From Deltaproteobacteria bacterium (GTDB lineage: Bacteria; Desulfobacterota; Desulfobacteria; Desulfobacterales; SURF-7): 23,126 bases of DNA. A program made the position numbers and the translations under genes. This document shows, one piece after another, positions 15,626 to 23,126 of the stretch (within the stretch, counting starts at the first letter, position 1; every line of letters begins with the position of its first letter). Location: positions 1-23,126 of the forward strand of contig JAFDJC010000007.1 of the NCBI GenBank assembly GCA_019307665.1, given 5' to 3'. The notes beneath the pieces are model-generated. The model saw nothing but the letters and a program-made list of their open reading frames with translations. It made no database searches and was not told the DNA's origin.

Positions 15626-16462
15626 TTACCTGCTACCCGAATGCTTGTCGATTAGCTTCATACCGTTATCAAAAAAAATCTTTTGATAAAATTCATCTGA
15701 GAGCCCCATTTCCAGCAGCGTGTTAATTTCCTCTTCCCTGGGAAAAATCAAGTTTGGAAAATCAGAGCCGTATAAAATTCTGTCTTTATTCAGCTCAAGG
15801 TATGAAGAATCAAGATTGAAACCCATATCGGCATTTTTAAAAAAAGTAAACGCGGTATCAAAATAGAGGTTTTCATGATTATTTAAAAGATCCATGAATT
15901 CTTTATATTCAAGTGCCCCCATGTGTGCGATGTTGGCTGGGATGTCCGGGTATTTTTTTAACATTTTCTTAAAGTTTTTTATTCCAACGTATTGGTTGCC
16001 GATGGGGCCGGTGCCGGCATGAAATAAAATCCTTTTGTTTTTTTCCATTACAAGGTCGTAAAGCGGAAAAAGCCTTTCGTCATAAGGATAAAAATTTTGA
16101 ACCAGAAGCTGAAGTTTAAACCCCAGCACTTTTGGATGCGAAAGTATATTTTCAGCTATTTCCATTCCATTATCATCGTCCGGATGAAAAGCGGCAAAAC
16201 AATACAGGTTGGGGAACTCATCGAGGATTTTCATGTTCCATTGGTTTAATCCTTCTGCAATACCTTTTTTATGGGCATAATTGGAATACACAACAGGAGT
16301 TACATTTCTTTCATTTAAAAAATTAACACAGTCCCTGTAATACAGTTTATATAATACATCCCATTTATAACGGGTTGAAAATGCATTCCAAATGGCGTCA
16401 AGCAGTTTATCGGGAAATAGGTGGACATGAAAATCGATTATTTTTTCGGGAAGCCTATTCAT
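15626..16462 (-). CDS. metal-dependent hydrolase, amidohydrolase-2 family
   Basis: This 278-residue TIM-barrel protein shows the amidohydrolase_2 metal site: DFHVH (Asp10, His12, His14), LFHAGTG (His148), IAHMG (His180) and YGSDFPNL (Asp234). Relatives include aminocarboxymuconate-semialdehyde decarboxylase-like and other hydrolases; the substrate cannot be deduced. The ATG at 16462 lies 12 bp after the potassium channel stop and lacks a good ribosome binding site, so coupling to the upstream gene is likely. It converges with the histidine kinase gene (32 bp apart). The only terminator-like structure there is a weak CCCTC/GAGGG hairpin without a T-run. Confidence 0.87.
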   Translation of the reverse strand: MNRLPEKIIDFHVHLFPDKLLDAIWNAFSTRYKWDVLYKLYYRDCVNFLNERNVTPVVYSNYAHKKGIAEGLNQWNMKILDEFPNLYCFAAFHPDDDNGMEIAENILSHPKVLGFKLQLLVQNFYPYDERLFPLYDLVMEKNKRILFHAGTGPIGNQYVGIKNFKKMLKKYPDIPANIAHMGALEYKEFMDLLNNHENLYFDTAFTFFKNADMGFNLDSSYLELNKDRILYGSDFPNLIFPREEEINTLLEMGLSDEFYQKIFFDNGMKLIDKHSGSR

Positions 16463-16474
16463 TGTTCTATGATG

Positions 16475-17476
16475 TTATAAACTTTTTAATCTTGCAATGT
16501 CGGCAACTTTTCCCAAAACAATTAATTTGGTATCTGTCTCAAGAATATGGGATGACAGCGGGTTAAAGATGATATCCTGGTTATTTTCTTTTAAACCCAG
16601 GATCAGCAATTCAAATTTATCCTTCAGGCCTGATTCGCTTATTTTTTTACCGGCCAGAGTTGAATGATCAGATACATTGAGTTCATGGATTCTTAAAACA
16701 CCCTGTTTACTTCTTAGCATTGTGTCAAGGAAGTTCACTACGGTCGGGCGCAGGATTTCAGATGCCATGCGCATGGCCCCAATGGAATCGGGGGAGACAA
16801 CACTGTTTGCACCTGCTTTTTTCATCTTTGCCTCAAGCTTCTGGTCGTTCATCCTTGTAATGATCCGGATTTTCTTGTTAAGCATTCTTGCAGACATGGT
16901 TACAAAAAGGTTGTCCTTGTCTGACGGCAGCGTAATCAGAATGCCGGCTGCCTTTTCAATACCGGCATCCATCAAATTCTGATCATCGGTAGCGTCTCCT
17001 TCAACAGAAAGGAGGCCGTCAATTTTATTAAATGAGTCAAGCTTTTTAGTGTCAAGTTCTATAAGAACAACCTCCTCACCGCTTTTTATCAGTTCTTCTA
17101 AAAGCGGTGTTCCTGTTCTGCCGCCGCCACATACGATGTAATGATTTTTGATCTTATTGATTTGTTTTTTCATTTTATTTTTCCTTAGTATGCCTCTTAA
17201 TTCCCCTTCAATGAGCAGTGCAGTCAAGGAACTGAGCGCATAAAGAATAATTCCCATGCCGAATGTGATAAGGACCATGGTGAAAACTTGAGCAGTGATA
17301 TTGCCGGAAATTTTAAAGACTTCGCCATAACCGACACTGGTGAGCGAGATAACGGTCATGTAAACACAGTCGATAAACTTTTCTGTTCCCCCGAATATGA
17401 TATAGTAGCCGATACTGCCGGAAAGAAAGATAAGCAATATGGCCACCATTAGTAGTTTGAGTCTTTTGTTTATCAT
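16475..17476 (-). CDS. two-helix potassium channel with RCK (TrkA-N/TrkA-C) domain
   Basis: This 333-residue protein has TM1 (about 8-28), a pore helix and the potassium selectivity filter TSVGYG (46-51), and TM2 (about 62-88), then a cytoplasmic RCK domain. The Rossmann loop is IVCGGGRTG (114-122), a variant of the usual GxGxxG, followed by VVLIEL and the VEGDATDDQNL segment that contacts nucleotide or Ca2+. A C-terminal TrkA-C domain occupies about 245-333. The layout matches MthK/GsuK-like channels gated by ligand. It lies 36 bp after iorB on the same strand. There is no conventional ribosome binding site before the ATG. Confidence 0.93.
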   Translation of the reverse strand: MINKRLKLLMVAILLIFLSGSIGYYIIFGGTEKFIDCVYMTVISLTSVGYGEVFKISGNITAQVFTMVLITFGMGIILYALSSLTALLIEGELRGILRKNKMKKQINKIKNHYIVCGGGRTGTPLLEELIKSGEEVVLIELDTKKLDSFNKIDGLLSVEGDATDDQNLMDAGIEKAAGILITLPSDKDNLFVTMSARMLNKKIRIITRMNDQKLEAKMKKAGANSVVSPDSIGAMRMASEILRPTVVNFLDTMLRSKQGVLRIHELNVSDHSTLAGKKISESGLKDKFELLILGLKENNQDIIFNPLSSHILETDTKLIVLGKVADIARLKSL

Positions 17477-17512
17477 AATATATTATATGATCATCGCCAT
17501 GCCAAAAAACCG

Positions 17513-18106
17513 TCAGCTGTTTTCTGCAGTTCTAAATCCAAGGTCAAAGGCGTTTTGGTTAATCCGGCTGAATGCTTTTTTCGTTCTTGTGTTTATGGCG
17601 TCCTTAACAGCATCGGCTGAAAGTGGAAGTATGCCGGTCTGGATAAGCGCACCTAAAAGAACCATATTTACGGACATTACATTTCCTGCGGAAATGGCTA
17701 TCTGTGTTGCGTCAAATGCAATGAGCCTGGATGTTTTATTTCTTATGATATCTTGTATGTTTTCAATGTCAGGGTAAGTTCCCTGTCCGATCGTTGCGGT
17801 AAAAGGAGGCAAAGGTGACAGATTGGTAATGACCACAGTGTCTGAGTTGCATTTGTTAATGGCCCGCAAAGCTTCAGAGGGTTCAAAACTGACAAGTACA
17901 TCAGCTTCGCTGTCCGAAATAATCGTGCTTCCGGCATCGCCAAAAAGAATGGCGGATTCAACAACGCCTCCGCGTTGAGCCATGCCGTGAATTTCGCTCA
18001 TGCGCACCGGAATTCCGGCTGAAAGGGAGGCTTCGCCCAGAACCTTTGATGCCAACAGATTGCCCTGGCCTCCCACAGCTACGATAATAAGTCTTGTGGT
18101 TTTCAT
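17513..18106 (-). CDS. iorB: indolepyruvate ferredoxin oxidoreductase, beta subunit
   Basis: This is the gamma-type subunit of 2-oxoacid:ferredoxin oxidoreductases (197 residues). It opens with VAVGGQGNLLASKVLGEA and carries the family signature MSEIHGMAQRGGVVESAI (about 36-53). With IorA it oxidises arylpyruvates to aryl-CoA and passes electrons to ferredoxin. The start at 18106 follows AAAAGGAT with 6-7 bases spacing, and lies 19 bp after iorA, as normal for the operon. Confidence 0.95.
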   Translation of the reverse strand: MKTTRLIIVAVGGQGNLLASKVLGEASLSAGIPVRMSEIHGMAQRGGVVESAILFGDAGSTIISDSEADVLVSFEPSEALRAINKCNSDTVVITNLSPLPPFTATIGQGTYPDIENIQDIIRNKTSRLIAFDATQIAISAGNVMSVNMVLLGALIQTGILPLSADAVKDAINTRTKKAFSRINQNAFDLGFRTAENS

Positions 18107-18125
18107 TAGTTAATCCTTTTTATGT

Positions 18126-19976
18126 TTAACCCTTAACAGGCACTATCGCTTTTTCCGGACAAATTTGTGCACAGATTGAGCATCCTGTACAAAGGGACTC
18201 ATTGATTTTTACCTGGCTGTTATCGATGAAAAAAGCCGGACAGGCTAGCTCATTTATGCAGTCCCTGTGATTTTTACATTTGTTGGTAATGCGGAAAGCT
18301 TTCCCCTTAAGCTGCTTCAGGCTTTTCGCGTAAAGTACACACTTCTCTTGGGCGATCACCACCGAAACGCCTTTAAAATTCAAGGCGTCTTTTATCAATG
18401 AAATACTTTTTTTGATATTAAGTGGTTTTATTACGGAAACATGCTGAACCCCGAGAGCCTTCACAAGTTTTTCAATAGAAATTTTGTTATATCCGTCAAA
18501 TCCAAGCTCATTCATATCCACGCCGGGGTTAGGCTGATGTCCTGTCATGGCTGTTGTACGGTTATCAAGGATGATCAGTGTAAAGTCATGGTTATTGAAT
18601 ACCCCATTAATAAGTCCCGAAATTCCTGAATGGAAAAAAGTCGAATCGCCGATAATGGACACGACTTTTTTATCTGTGACTTTTGAAAAACCTCCGGAAG
18701 TGCCGGTTGAAGAACCCATGCAGATCAGAAAATCACCGGTTGAGAGTGGCGGAAGGAAGCCGAGTGTGTAACAGCCGATGTCGGTTGGATGGATAGTATC
18801 CATACCGTCAGTCGCTTTTTTAAGGGCGTAAAATGTTGCTCTGTGTGAGCACCCCGCACAAAGGTTGGGAGGCCGCTGAGGGATTTCAGGAATATCTGAA
18901 AGGTCGAGTTTATTCACGGGGGTATATTGGATATCAAAGAAATCAGCCATCACCCGTCGTACCATGGCAGGATCGAACTCAAAAAGACGGGAAAAGAGGG
19001 AGTCTCCTTTGCCTGCGATTTGAACAGACAATCCTTCTTCCTGTGCAAAGGCTTTGACGGACTCTTCCATATACGGCTCGCCTTCCTCGGCAATAAGCAC
19101 CTTTTTGCAGCCTTTCAAAAATGATTTTATAAGCTTGCCGGGCATGGGATGAGAAAATCCGATTCTCAGAGTTTTAATTTTTTGGCTTATGTCAAGGTCT
19201 TTGGCGGCATCTTTAACATAATTGTAACTGACGCCGTTACAAATAATGCCCAGTACGCCCTGTCCGGTGATGATATTAAAAGGGGATTGCTCTGATATTG
19301 CTTCAGCCTTGCCGATATTCTTAAGAAGTCTTGCATGTAGTTTTCTGGAAACCGCCGGGACCGTAACATAATTGAAAGGGTCCTTAATAAAGTCACCTTT
19401 TGTTATTCGTACACCCATTTCACCAAGCTCAACCACAGACGTTGAATGGTTGATCCGGGTGGTGGTTCTGAGAATAACCGGCTCACCGAGCTGTTCCGAC
19501 AGTTCTATGGCTTCGGCTGTCATGGTTTTTGCTTCATCGACTGACGAGGGTTCCAGTACCGGTAATCCGGATAGTTTTCCGTAGTACCGGTTGTCCTGTT
19601 CGTTCTGGCTTGAGAACATGAACGGGTCGTCAGCTGTGAGAATAACAAGACCTGCCTTTATTCCAACGTAGGCGAGTGTCATCAGCGTATCCGCAGCCAC
19701 GTTCATTCCAACATGTTTCATTATGCACATGCTGCGGATGCCCGAGTTAGCGGCTGCGGCAGCAACTTCAAGGGCAACTTTTTCGTTAGTGCTGTATTCA
19801 AAATAGAGATCGCTTTCCCTGGATACCTGAAAAAGGTAAAGTGAAATTTCTGAAGAAGGTGTTCCCGGATATGTGGATGCAAATGCGACACCCGCTTCGA
19901 TGGCGCCACGTGCAATAGCTTCATTCCCAAGGAAGAGCATTTTTTCCCCTGGATGGTCTGTCAGTAATTTATGCAT
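18126..19976 (-). CDS. iorA: indolepyruvate ferredoxin oxidoreductase, alpha subunit
   Basis: This 616-residue cytoplasmic subunit binds thiamine diphosphate and Fe-S clusters for anaerobic oxidation of indolepyruvate and related 2-oxoacids. It shows the pyrimidine-binding part with STYPGTPSSEIS (about 34-45), CAGCSHRATFYALK (about 370-385), the TPP motif GDSTFFHSGISGLINGVF (about 441-458), and C-terminal ferredoxin-like clusters (about 570-616). The last cluster is canonical (CTGCSICAQICP). The preceding one reads CKNHRDC...ACP, with His in the place of the second cysteine. The start follows GGGGAAAT about 8 bases upstream. It is the first gene of the minus-strand run and has an operator-like dyad 41-62 bp upstream. 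Confidence 0.95.
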   Translation of the reverse strand: MHKLLTDHPGEKMLFLGNEAIARGAIEAGVAFASTYPGTPSSEISLYLFQVSRESDLYFEYSTNEKVALEVAAAAANSGIRSMCIMKHVGMNVAADTLMTLAYVGIKAGLVILTADDPFMFSSQNEQDNRYYGKLSGLPVLEPSSVDEAKTMTAEAIELSEQLGEPVILRTTTRINHSTSVVELGEMGVRITKGDFIKDPFNYVTVPAVSRKLHARLLKNIGKAEAISEQSPFNIITGQGVLGIICNGVSYNYVKDAAKDLDISQKIKTLRIGFSHPMPGKLIKSFLKGCKKVLIAEEGEPYMEESVKAFAQEEGLSVQIAGKGDSLFSRLFEFDPAMVRRVMADFFDIQYTPVNKLDLSDIPEIPQRPPNLCAGCSHRATFYALKKATDGMDTIHPTDIGCYTLGFLPPLSTGDFLICMGSSTGTSGGFSKVTDKKVVSIIGDSTFFHSGISGLINGVFNNHDFTLIILDNRTTAMTGHQPNPGVDMNELGFDGYNKISIEKLVKALGVQHVSVIKPLNIKKSISLIKDALNFKGVSVVIAQEKCVLYAKSLKQLKGKAFRITNKCKNHRDCINELACPAFFIDNSQVKINESLCTGCSICAQICPEKAIVPVKG

Positions 19977-19998
19977 AATTATTTCCCCGGTTCCGGCT

Positions 19999-20038
19999 GT
20001 ATTTAAAAAAATAAAAGTATTTAAGCCATATTAAATAC
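19999..20038. promoter_or_regulatory. operator-like sites upstream of iorA
   Basis: A perfect dyad GTATTTAA-N6-TTAAATAC occupies 20017-20038. A third half-site GTATTTAA lies at 19999-20006, exactly 18 bases before the dyad's first arm. All lie between the iorA start and the divergent rdgB gene, within 23-62 bp of iorA. Symmetry and repetition suggest a transcription factor site; the regulator is not known. Confidence 0.45.
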
Positions 20039-20084
20039 ACCACTGATGTTTCCCCTGTAAAGTGTTTTCTCTAAAAATAGGGCA

Positions 20085-20111
20085 TTGAAAATGCTTTACA
20101 AAGAGTATACT
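20085..20111 (+). promoter_or_regulatory. candidate sigma-70 promoter of rdgB
   Basis: TTGAAA (20085-20090) and TATACT (20106-20111) are separated by 15 bases. Both are near consensus but the spacer is short. The leader before the ATG at 20151 would be about 33 nt and includes CGGGG as a possible ribosome binding site. Confidence 0.4.
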
Positions 20112-20150
20112 TTGGATTATGAATAAGTTTTTTACGTATACGGGGTCACC

Positions 20151-20813
20151 ATGTATAATTCAAAAGACAATTCAATAATTTCAATCATTATCGCTACGCA
20201 AAACAAAGGAAAAACAGAAGAAATAAGGGAATATTTGAAGGGCTTTCCGGTGGACATAAAAAATCTGGATGATTTCGGCCCCATCCCGCCTGTGATAGAG
20301 GATGGAGACACGTTTGATGAAAATGCATATAAAAAGTCAAGTCATACGGCAAGGATAATCGGTCTGCCGGCACTTGCAGATGATTCAGGTCTGGTTGTGG
20401 AAGCGCTTGGAAATGCTCCGGGTGTATATTCAGCACGTTATGCCGGTGATAATGCGACGGATGAACAGTTGTGCGAGAAACTGTTGAAGGAAATGGATGG
20501 GGAAAATAACCGCAAAGCATCCTTTGAGTGCGTTATATCGATTGCGGTCCCCACAGGTCCGGCCCTGACATATGAAGCGCGCTGTGACGGCCTGATTGCT
20601 GAAAAACCATCCGGTCAAAACGGTTTTGGATACGACCCAGTGTTCTATTATCCGGAATTAGATAAAACATTTGCTGAAATAAGCATGGAGGAAAAGAGCC
20701 GGGTTAGTCACAGGGGCAGGGCGTTAAGGGAACTCGCTGAAGAATTTGAAAAAGTACTTGTATGGATCAGACAAAATATGCCGATAGATGAAAAATTTGA
20801 ATGCAAAAGGTAA
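20151..20813 (+). CDS. rdgB: dITP/XTP pyrophosphatase (RdgB/HAM1)
   Basis: This enzyme hydrolyses non-canonical purine triphosphates to monophosphates, cleaning the nucleotide pool. The 220-residue protein is slightly long because of a ten-residue N-terminal and a C-terminal extension. It has the substrate motif ATQNKGKTEEI (15-25), the catalytic LADDSGLVVEAL (75-86), YSARYAG (93-99), NGFGYDPVF and a C-terminal SHRGRALREL. All are HAM1 hallmarks. The start follows a modest CGGGG site. It is probably first in a run with the nitroreductase (5-bp gap) and the PEP carboxykinase gene. Confidence 0.95.
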   Translation: MYNSKDNSIISIIIATQNKGKTEEIREYLKGFPVDIKNLDDFGPIPPVIEDGDTFDENAYKKSSHTARIIGLPALADDSGLVVEALGNAPGVYSARYAGDNATDEQLCEKLLKEMDGENNRKASFECVISIAVPTGPALTYEARCDGLIAEKPSGQNGFGYDPVFYYPELDKTFAEISMEEKSRVSHRGRALRELAEEFEKVLVWIRQNMPIDEKFECKR

Positions 20814-20818
20814 AATAT

Positions 20819-21388
20819 ATGCTGAGAGACCTTATCATTAAAAACAGAAGCTGCAGACGTTTTTATCAAGACTATGCAGTTGATGAAGATACGCTTAGGT
20901 CATTAGTCGATCTTGCACGGAACTCCGCATCCGCAGCAAACCTTCAGCCATTAAAATATATGCTTTCCTGCGACCCGATTAAGAACAAGGATATATTTTC
21001 CTGTCTCGGATGGGCAGCGTATCTTGAGGACTGGAAAGGACCTGTGGAAGGGGAACGACCTCCTGCCTATATAGTTTTTTTGGGCGACACCACGATTAGT
21101 CCTGCTTTCGGGTGGGATACCGGTATTGCTGCACAGAGTATCCTTCTTGGTGCCAGGGAAAAAGGACTGGCCGGCTGTATGATAGGAGCCATAAAGCGAA
21201 AAAGACTAACTGAAGTACTCTATATTGAAGAACGGTTTAAAATAGCCCTTGTCATTGCAATAGGAAAGCCAAAGGAGGAGGCAATTATTGAGGAGGCTGA
21301 GGCAGACAGCAGCATCCGTTATTGGCGGGACGATGACGGTGTACATCATGTTCCAAAGAGAAAATTGGGTGATATTATAATAAGTTAA
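20819..21388 (+). CDS. nitroreductase-family FMN oxidoreductase
   Basis: I chose the ATG at 20819 (189 residues), since AAAAGG lies about 8 bases upstream; an ATG at 20801 would overlap rdgB and lacks a site. The FMN-phosphate motif RSCRRF (10-15), SAANLQPLKY (39-48), the mid-region WDTGIAAQSILLGAREKGLAGCMIG and the C-terminal IGKPKEE are typical of small nitroreductase-like flavoproteins. The substrate is not predictable. It lies 28 bp upstream of the PEP carboxykinase gene. Confidence 0.9.
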   Translation: MLRDLIIKNRSCRRFYQDYAVDEDTLRSLVDLARNSASAANLQPLKYMLSCDPIKNKDIFSCLGWAAYLEDWKGPVEGERPPAYIVFLGDTTISPAFGWDTGIAAQSILLGAREKGLAGCMIGAIKRKRLTEVLYIEERFKIALVIAIGKPKEEAIIEEAEADSSIRYWRDDDGVHHVPKRKLGDIIIS

Positions 21389-21416
21389 TTTGAATATATG
21401 ACAAAGGAGAAATAGC

Positions 21417-23126
21417 ATGCTTGAGAGAAAAAAAGGCATCGATATCGTAATGCATCTTGGCGGAATAGACTCTTTTGACACTGCAATGGATTTTATGGAG
21501 AAAAAACTGGACAAAGAAAATTTTAATAAGATCCAAAAAATAAAAAATCCTGAAGCGATTTTGAAAATCGCAAACGCCATAGCCATGTGTGGTCCTGAAA
21601 CTGTTTTTATTAATACAGGCTCTGAAGAAGACAGACAGCATATAAGAGATCTTGCCATTAAACAGGGTGAAGAAGCAGCACTTCCCATGAAGAACCATAC
21701 CATTCATTATGACTTAAAGGATGAGCAAGGCAGGATCGTAGATCGGACTTACTACATTGTAAACGAAGGTGAAAAGACCAGCGTGTTGGCGAAAAAAATG
21801 CTTAGGGCTGATGCAATAAAAGAAGTTCAGGAGAAAATGACTGGGATCATGGAAGGAAGGACGATGATGGTGGGGTTTTACATGAGGGGACCTGTCGGAT
21901 CTCCTGCTGCGAATCCGGCTATTGAAATAACAACTTCTGCATATGTTTCCCACAGCGCGGAAATACTCTACAGGAATGCTTTTGAGGATTTTGAGAAAGA
22001 AGTCGAGGATAAGGACCATTTCTATACAAATGTACACAGCGAAGGGCCGAACAGGCTTGAAGACTTGCCCAATGCCAGGGTTTTCATGGACAGGAGCTTT
22101 CAGACAACGTACAGCATGTTTTGCACATATGCCGGCAATACATTGCTGCTGAAAAAGGGGAACCACAGGTTTTCAGTAGACAGGTCCGTTTATGAAAAAA
22201 TAGAGGAAGAACTCGCAGAACACATGTTTGTTACAGGTATAGACGGTCCGGGAGGGAGAGTGACATGGTGTGCCGGAGCCGCACCCAGCGGTTGTGGAAA
22301 AACGACTACCGCGATGGCTGGAAATCATTTTGTCGGAGATGATCTTGCCCAGATGTGGATTGATGAAAACGGCAGCATAAGATCGATCAACCCGGAATGC
22401 GGAATTTTTGGAATAGTCGAGGATGTAAACCTTGAGGGCGATCCTGTTTTAATGGACCTTTTGAGAAAAGAAGCTACAGAGGTGATCTGGTCGAATGTTT
22501 TGATTGATGATGACGGTTTGCCTCACTGGGTTGGTAATGGCGAAGAATCGCCTGAAAAAGGGAAAAATTTTCAGGGTGAGTGGAGAAAAGGGATGATTGA
22601 TGAAAACGGAAAATCTGTTCCAATATCACATCCAAACGCAAGGTGTACGCTCGCTTCAACAGCTCTGGCAAATTATTCACCGCTTGCTGAGGACCCGAAA
22701 GGCGTTGAAACAAGAATTGTAACTTACAGCGGAAGGGACAGCGATACCATGCCGCCTGTGTGGGCGGCAAAAAATTCTGACCAGGGAGTTGTGATCGGTG
22801 CTTGTATCGTATCAGCCGCAACAGCCACCGAAGTGGGCGCAACCGGTGTAAAGCGAGCACCATGGGCGAACGCACCTTTTATTCCCGGAGCCCTTGCGGA
22901 TTACATGGAGGCACAATTCCGATTTTTTGGAAGCAGCAAAATCGCAGATAACAAAAAACCTGTCCTGGCAGGTCTGAACTATTTTCTTACAGACGAAGCC
23001 AGAGGAGGGACATCGAAAAAACTGATCGGTGAAAAACGTGATGTAAAGGTGTGGCTTGCATGGCTGGAAAGGTATGTACATAATGATGTATCTTTTATTG
23101 ATACGCCTATTGGAAGAATTCCTGAA
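21417..23126 (+). CDS. pckG: phosphoenolpyruvate carboxykinase (GTP type), 3' end outside window
   Basis: The frame is open for 570 codons to the right edge. The ATG at 21417 follows AAAGGAGA with ideal spacing. The protein interconverts oxaloacetate plus GTP with PEP, CO2 and GDP. It shows RTMMVGFYMRGPVGSP (about 148-163), a CTYAGNTLLLKKGNHR segment, the kinase P-loop APSGCGKTTTAM (289-300) and NPECGIFG. The P-loop has PSGCGKT rather than the FPSACGKT of animal and most bacterial GTP enzymes, and the text around it resembles the archaeal (Thermococcus-type) branch as I recall it. About 50 C-terminal residues are probably missing beyond the window. Confidence 0.93.
   Translation, partial: MLERKKGIDIVMHLGGIDSFDTAMDFMEKKLDKENFNKIQKIKNPEAILKIANAIAMCGPETVFINTGSEEDRQHIRDLAIKQGEEAALPMKNHTIHYDLKDEQGRIVDRTYYIVNEGEKTSVLAKKMLRADAIKEVQEKMTGIMEGRTMMVGFYMRGPVGSPAANPAIEITTSAYVSHSAEILYRNAFEDFEKEVEDKDHFYTNVHSEGPNRLEDLPNARVFMDRSFQTTYSMFCTYAGNTLLLKKGNHRFSVDRSVYEKIEEELAEHMFVTGIDGPGGRVTWCAGAAPSGCGKTTTAMAGNHFVGDDLAQMWIDENGSIRSINPECGIFGIVEDVNLEGDPVLMDLLRKEATEVIWSNVLIDDDGLPHWVGNGEESPEKGKNFQGEWRKGMIDENGKSVPISHPNARCTLASTALANYSPLAEDPKGVETRIVTYSGRDSDTMPPVWAAKNSDQGVVIGACIVSAATATEVGATGVKRAPWANAPFIPGALADYMEAQFRFFGSSKIADNKKPVLAGLNYFLTDEARGGTSKKLIGEKRDVKVWLAWLERYVHNDVSFIDTPIGRIPE

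Noticed and set aside
17482..17487. Perfect TATAAT just before the potassium channel start (minus strand)
   Set aside because: No -35 box at proper distance (only a T-run), and the region is AT-rich; co-transcription with iorB explains expression.
21714..22875. Minus-strand frames opposite the PEP carboxykinase
   Set aside because: The plus strand is one uninterrupted enzyme with all motifs, so these are shadows.

Overview
The window looks like a chromosomal segment of an anaerobic Desulfobacterota (delta-proteobacterial) bacterium. The evidence is indirect: an FtsK/RNase J neighbourhood, indolepyruvate:ferredoxin oxidoreductase (IorAB), a GTP-type PEP carboxykinase resembling the archaeal branch, a long-form HisG, a sigma-54 promoter and moderate GC. 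No rRNA, tRNA or CRISPR array was seen, and genus cannot be assigned.

Layout. Bases 1-1085 hold a frameshifted small gene with an operator-like dyad, then a small secreted protein behind a near-consensus sigma-54 promoter. Bases 1086-4192 are a minus-strand operon hisI-hisG-aminotransferase-engB, with a 4-bp overlap or 5-9 bp gaps between genes. Divergent from it is a two-gene nucleotidyltransferase cassette (4357-4945), then exonuclease I (sbcB) on the minus strand. Bases 6444-7642 are an accessory island: a REP-associated tyrosine transposase (RayT), four copies of a GTAGGGGCGAAA palindrome (two inside the transposase reading frame), a longer inverted repeat and two small unlisted reading frames. 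Next is an RND/MMPL-type transporter that has lost both periplasmic porter domains and is a pseudogene.

Bases 8875-13645 form a plus-strand run: a conserved-looking unknown protein, RNase J, the FtsK translocase and a SAM-dependent methyltransferase overlapping the end of ftsK. A membrane PAS histidine kinase follows behind its own promoter. Bases 15626-19976 are a minus-strand run, read in the order iorA-iorB-RCK potassium channel-amidohydrolase, with a perfect dyad upstream of iorA. The window closes with a plus-strand run of rdgB, a nitroreductase and a PEP carboxykinase gene cut by the right edge.

Most of the window is ordinary housekeeping content: RNA processing, chromosome segregation, histidine synthesis, ribosome assembly, nucleotide-pool cleaning, 2-oxoacid oxidation and gluconeogenesis. 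The unusual material lies in the REP/RayT island, the doubly excised transporter and the left edge.
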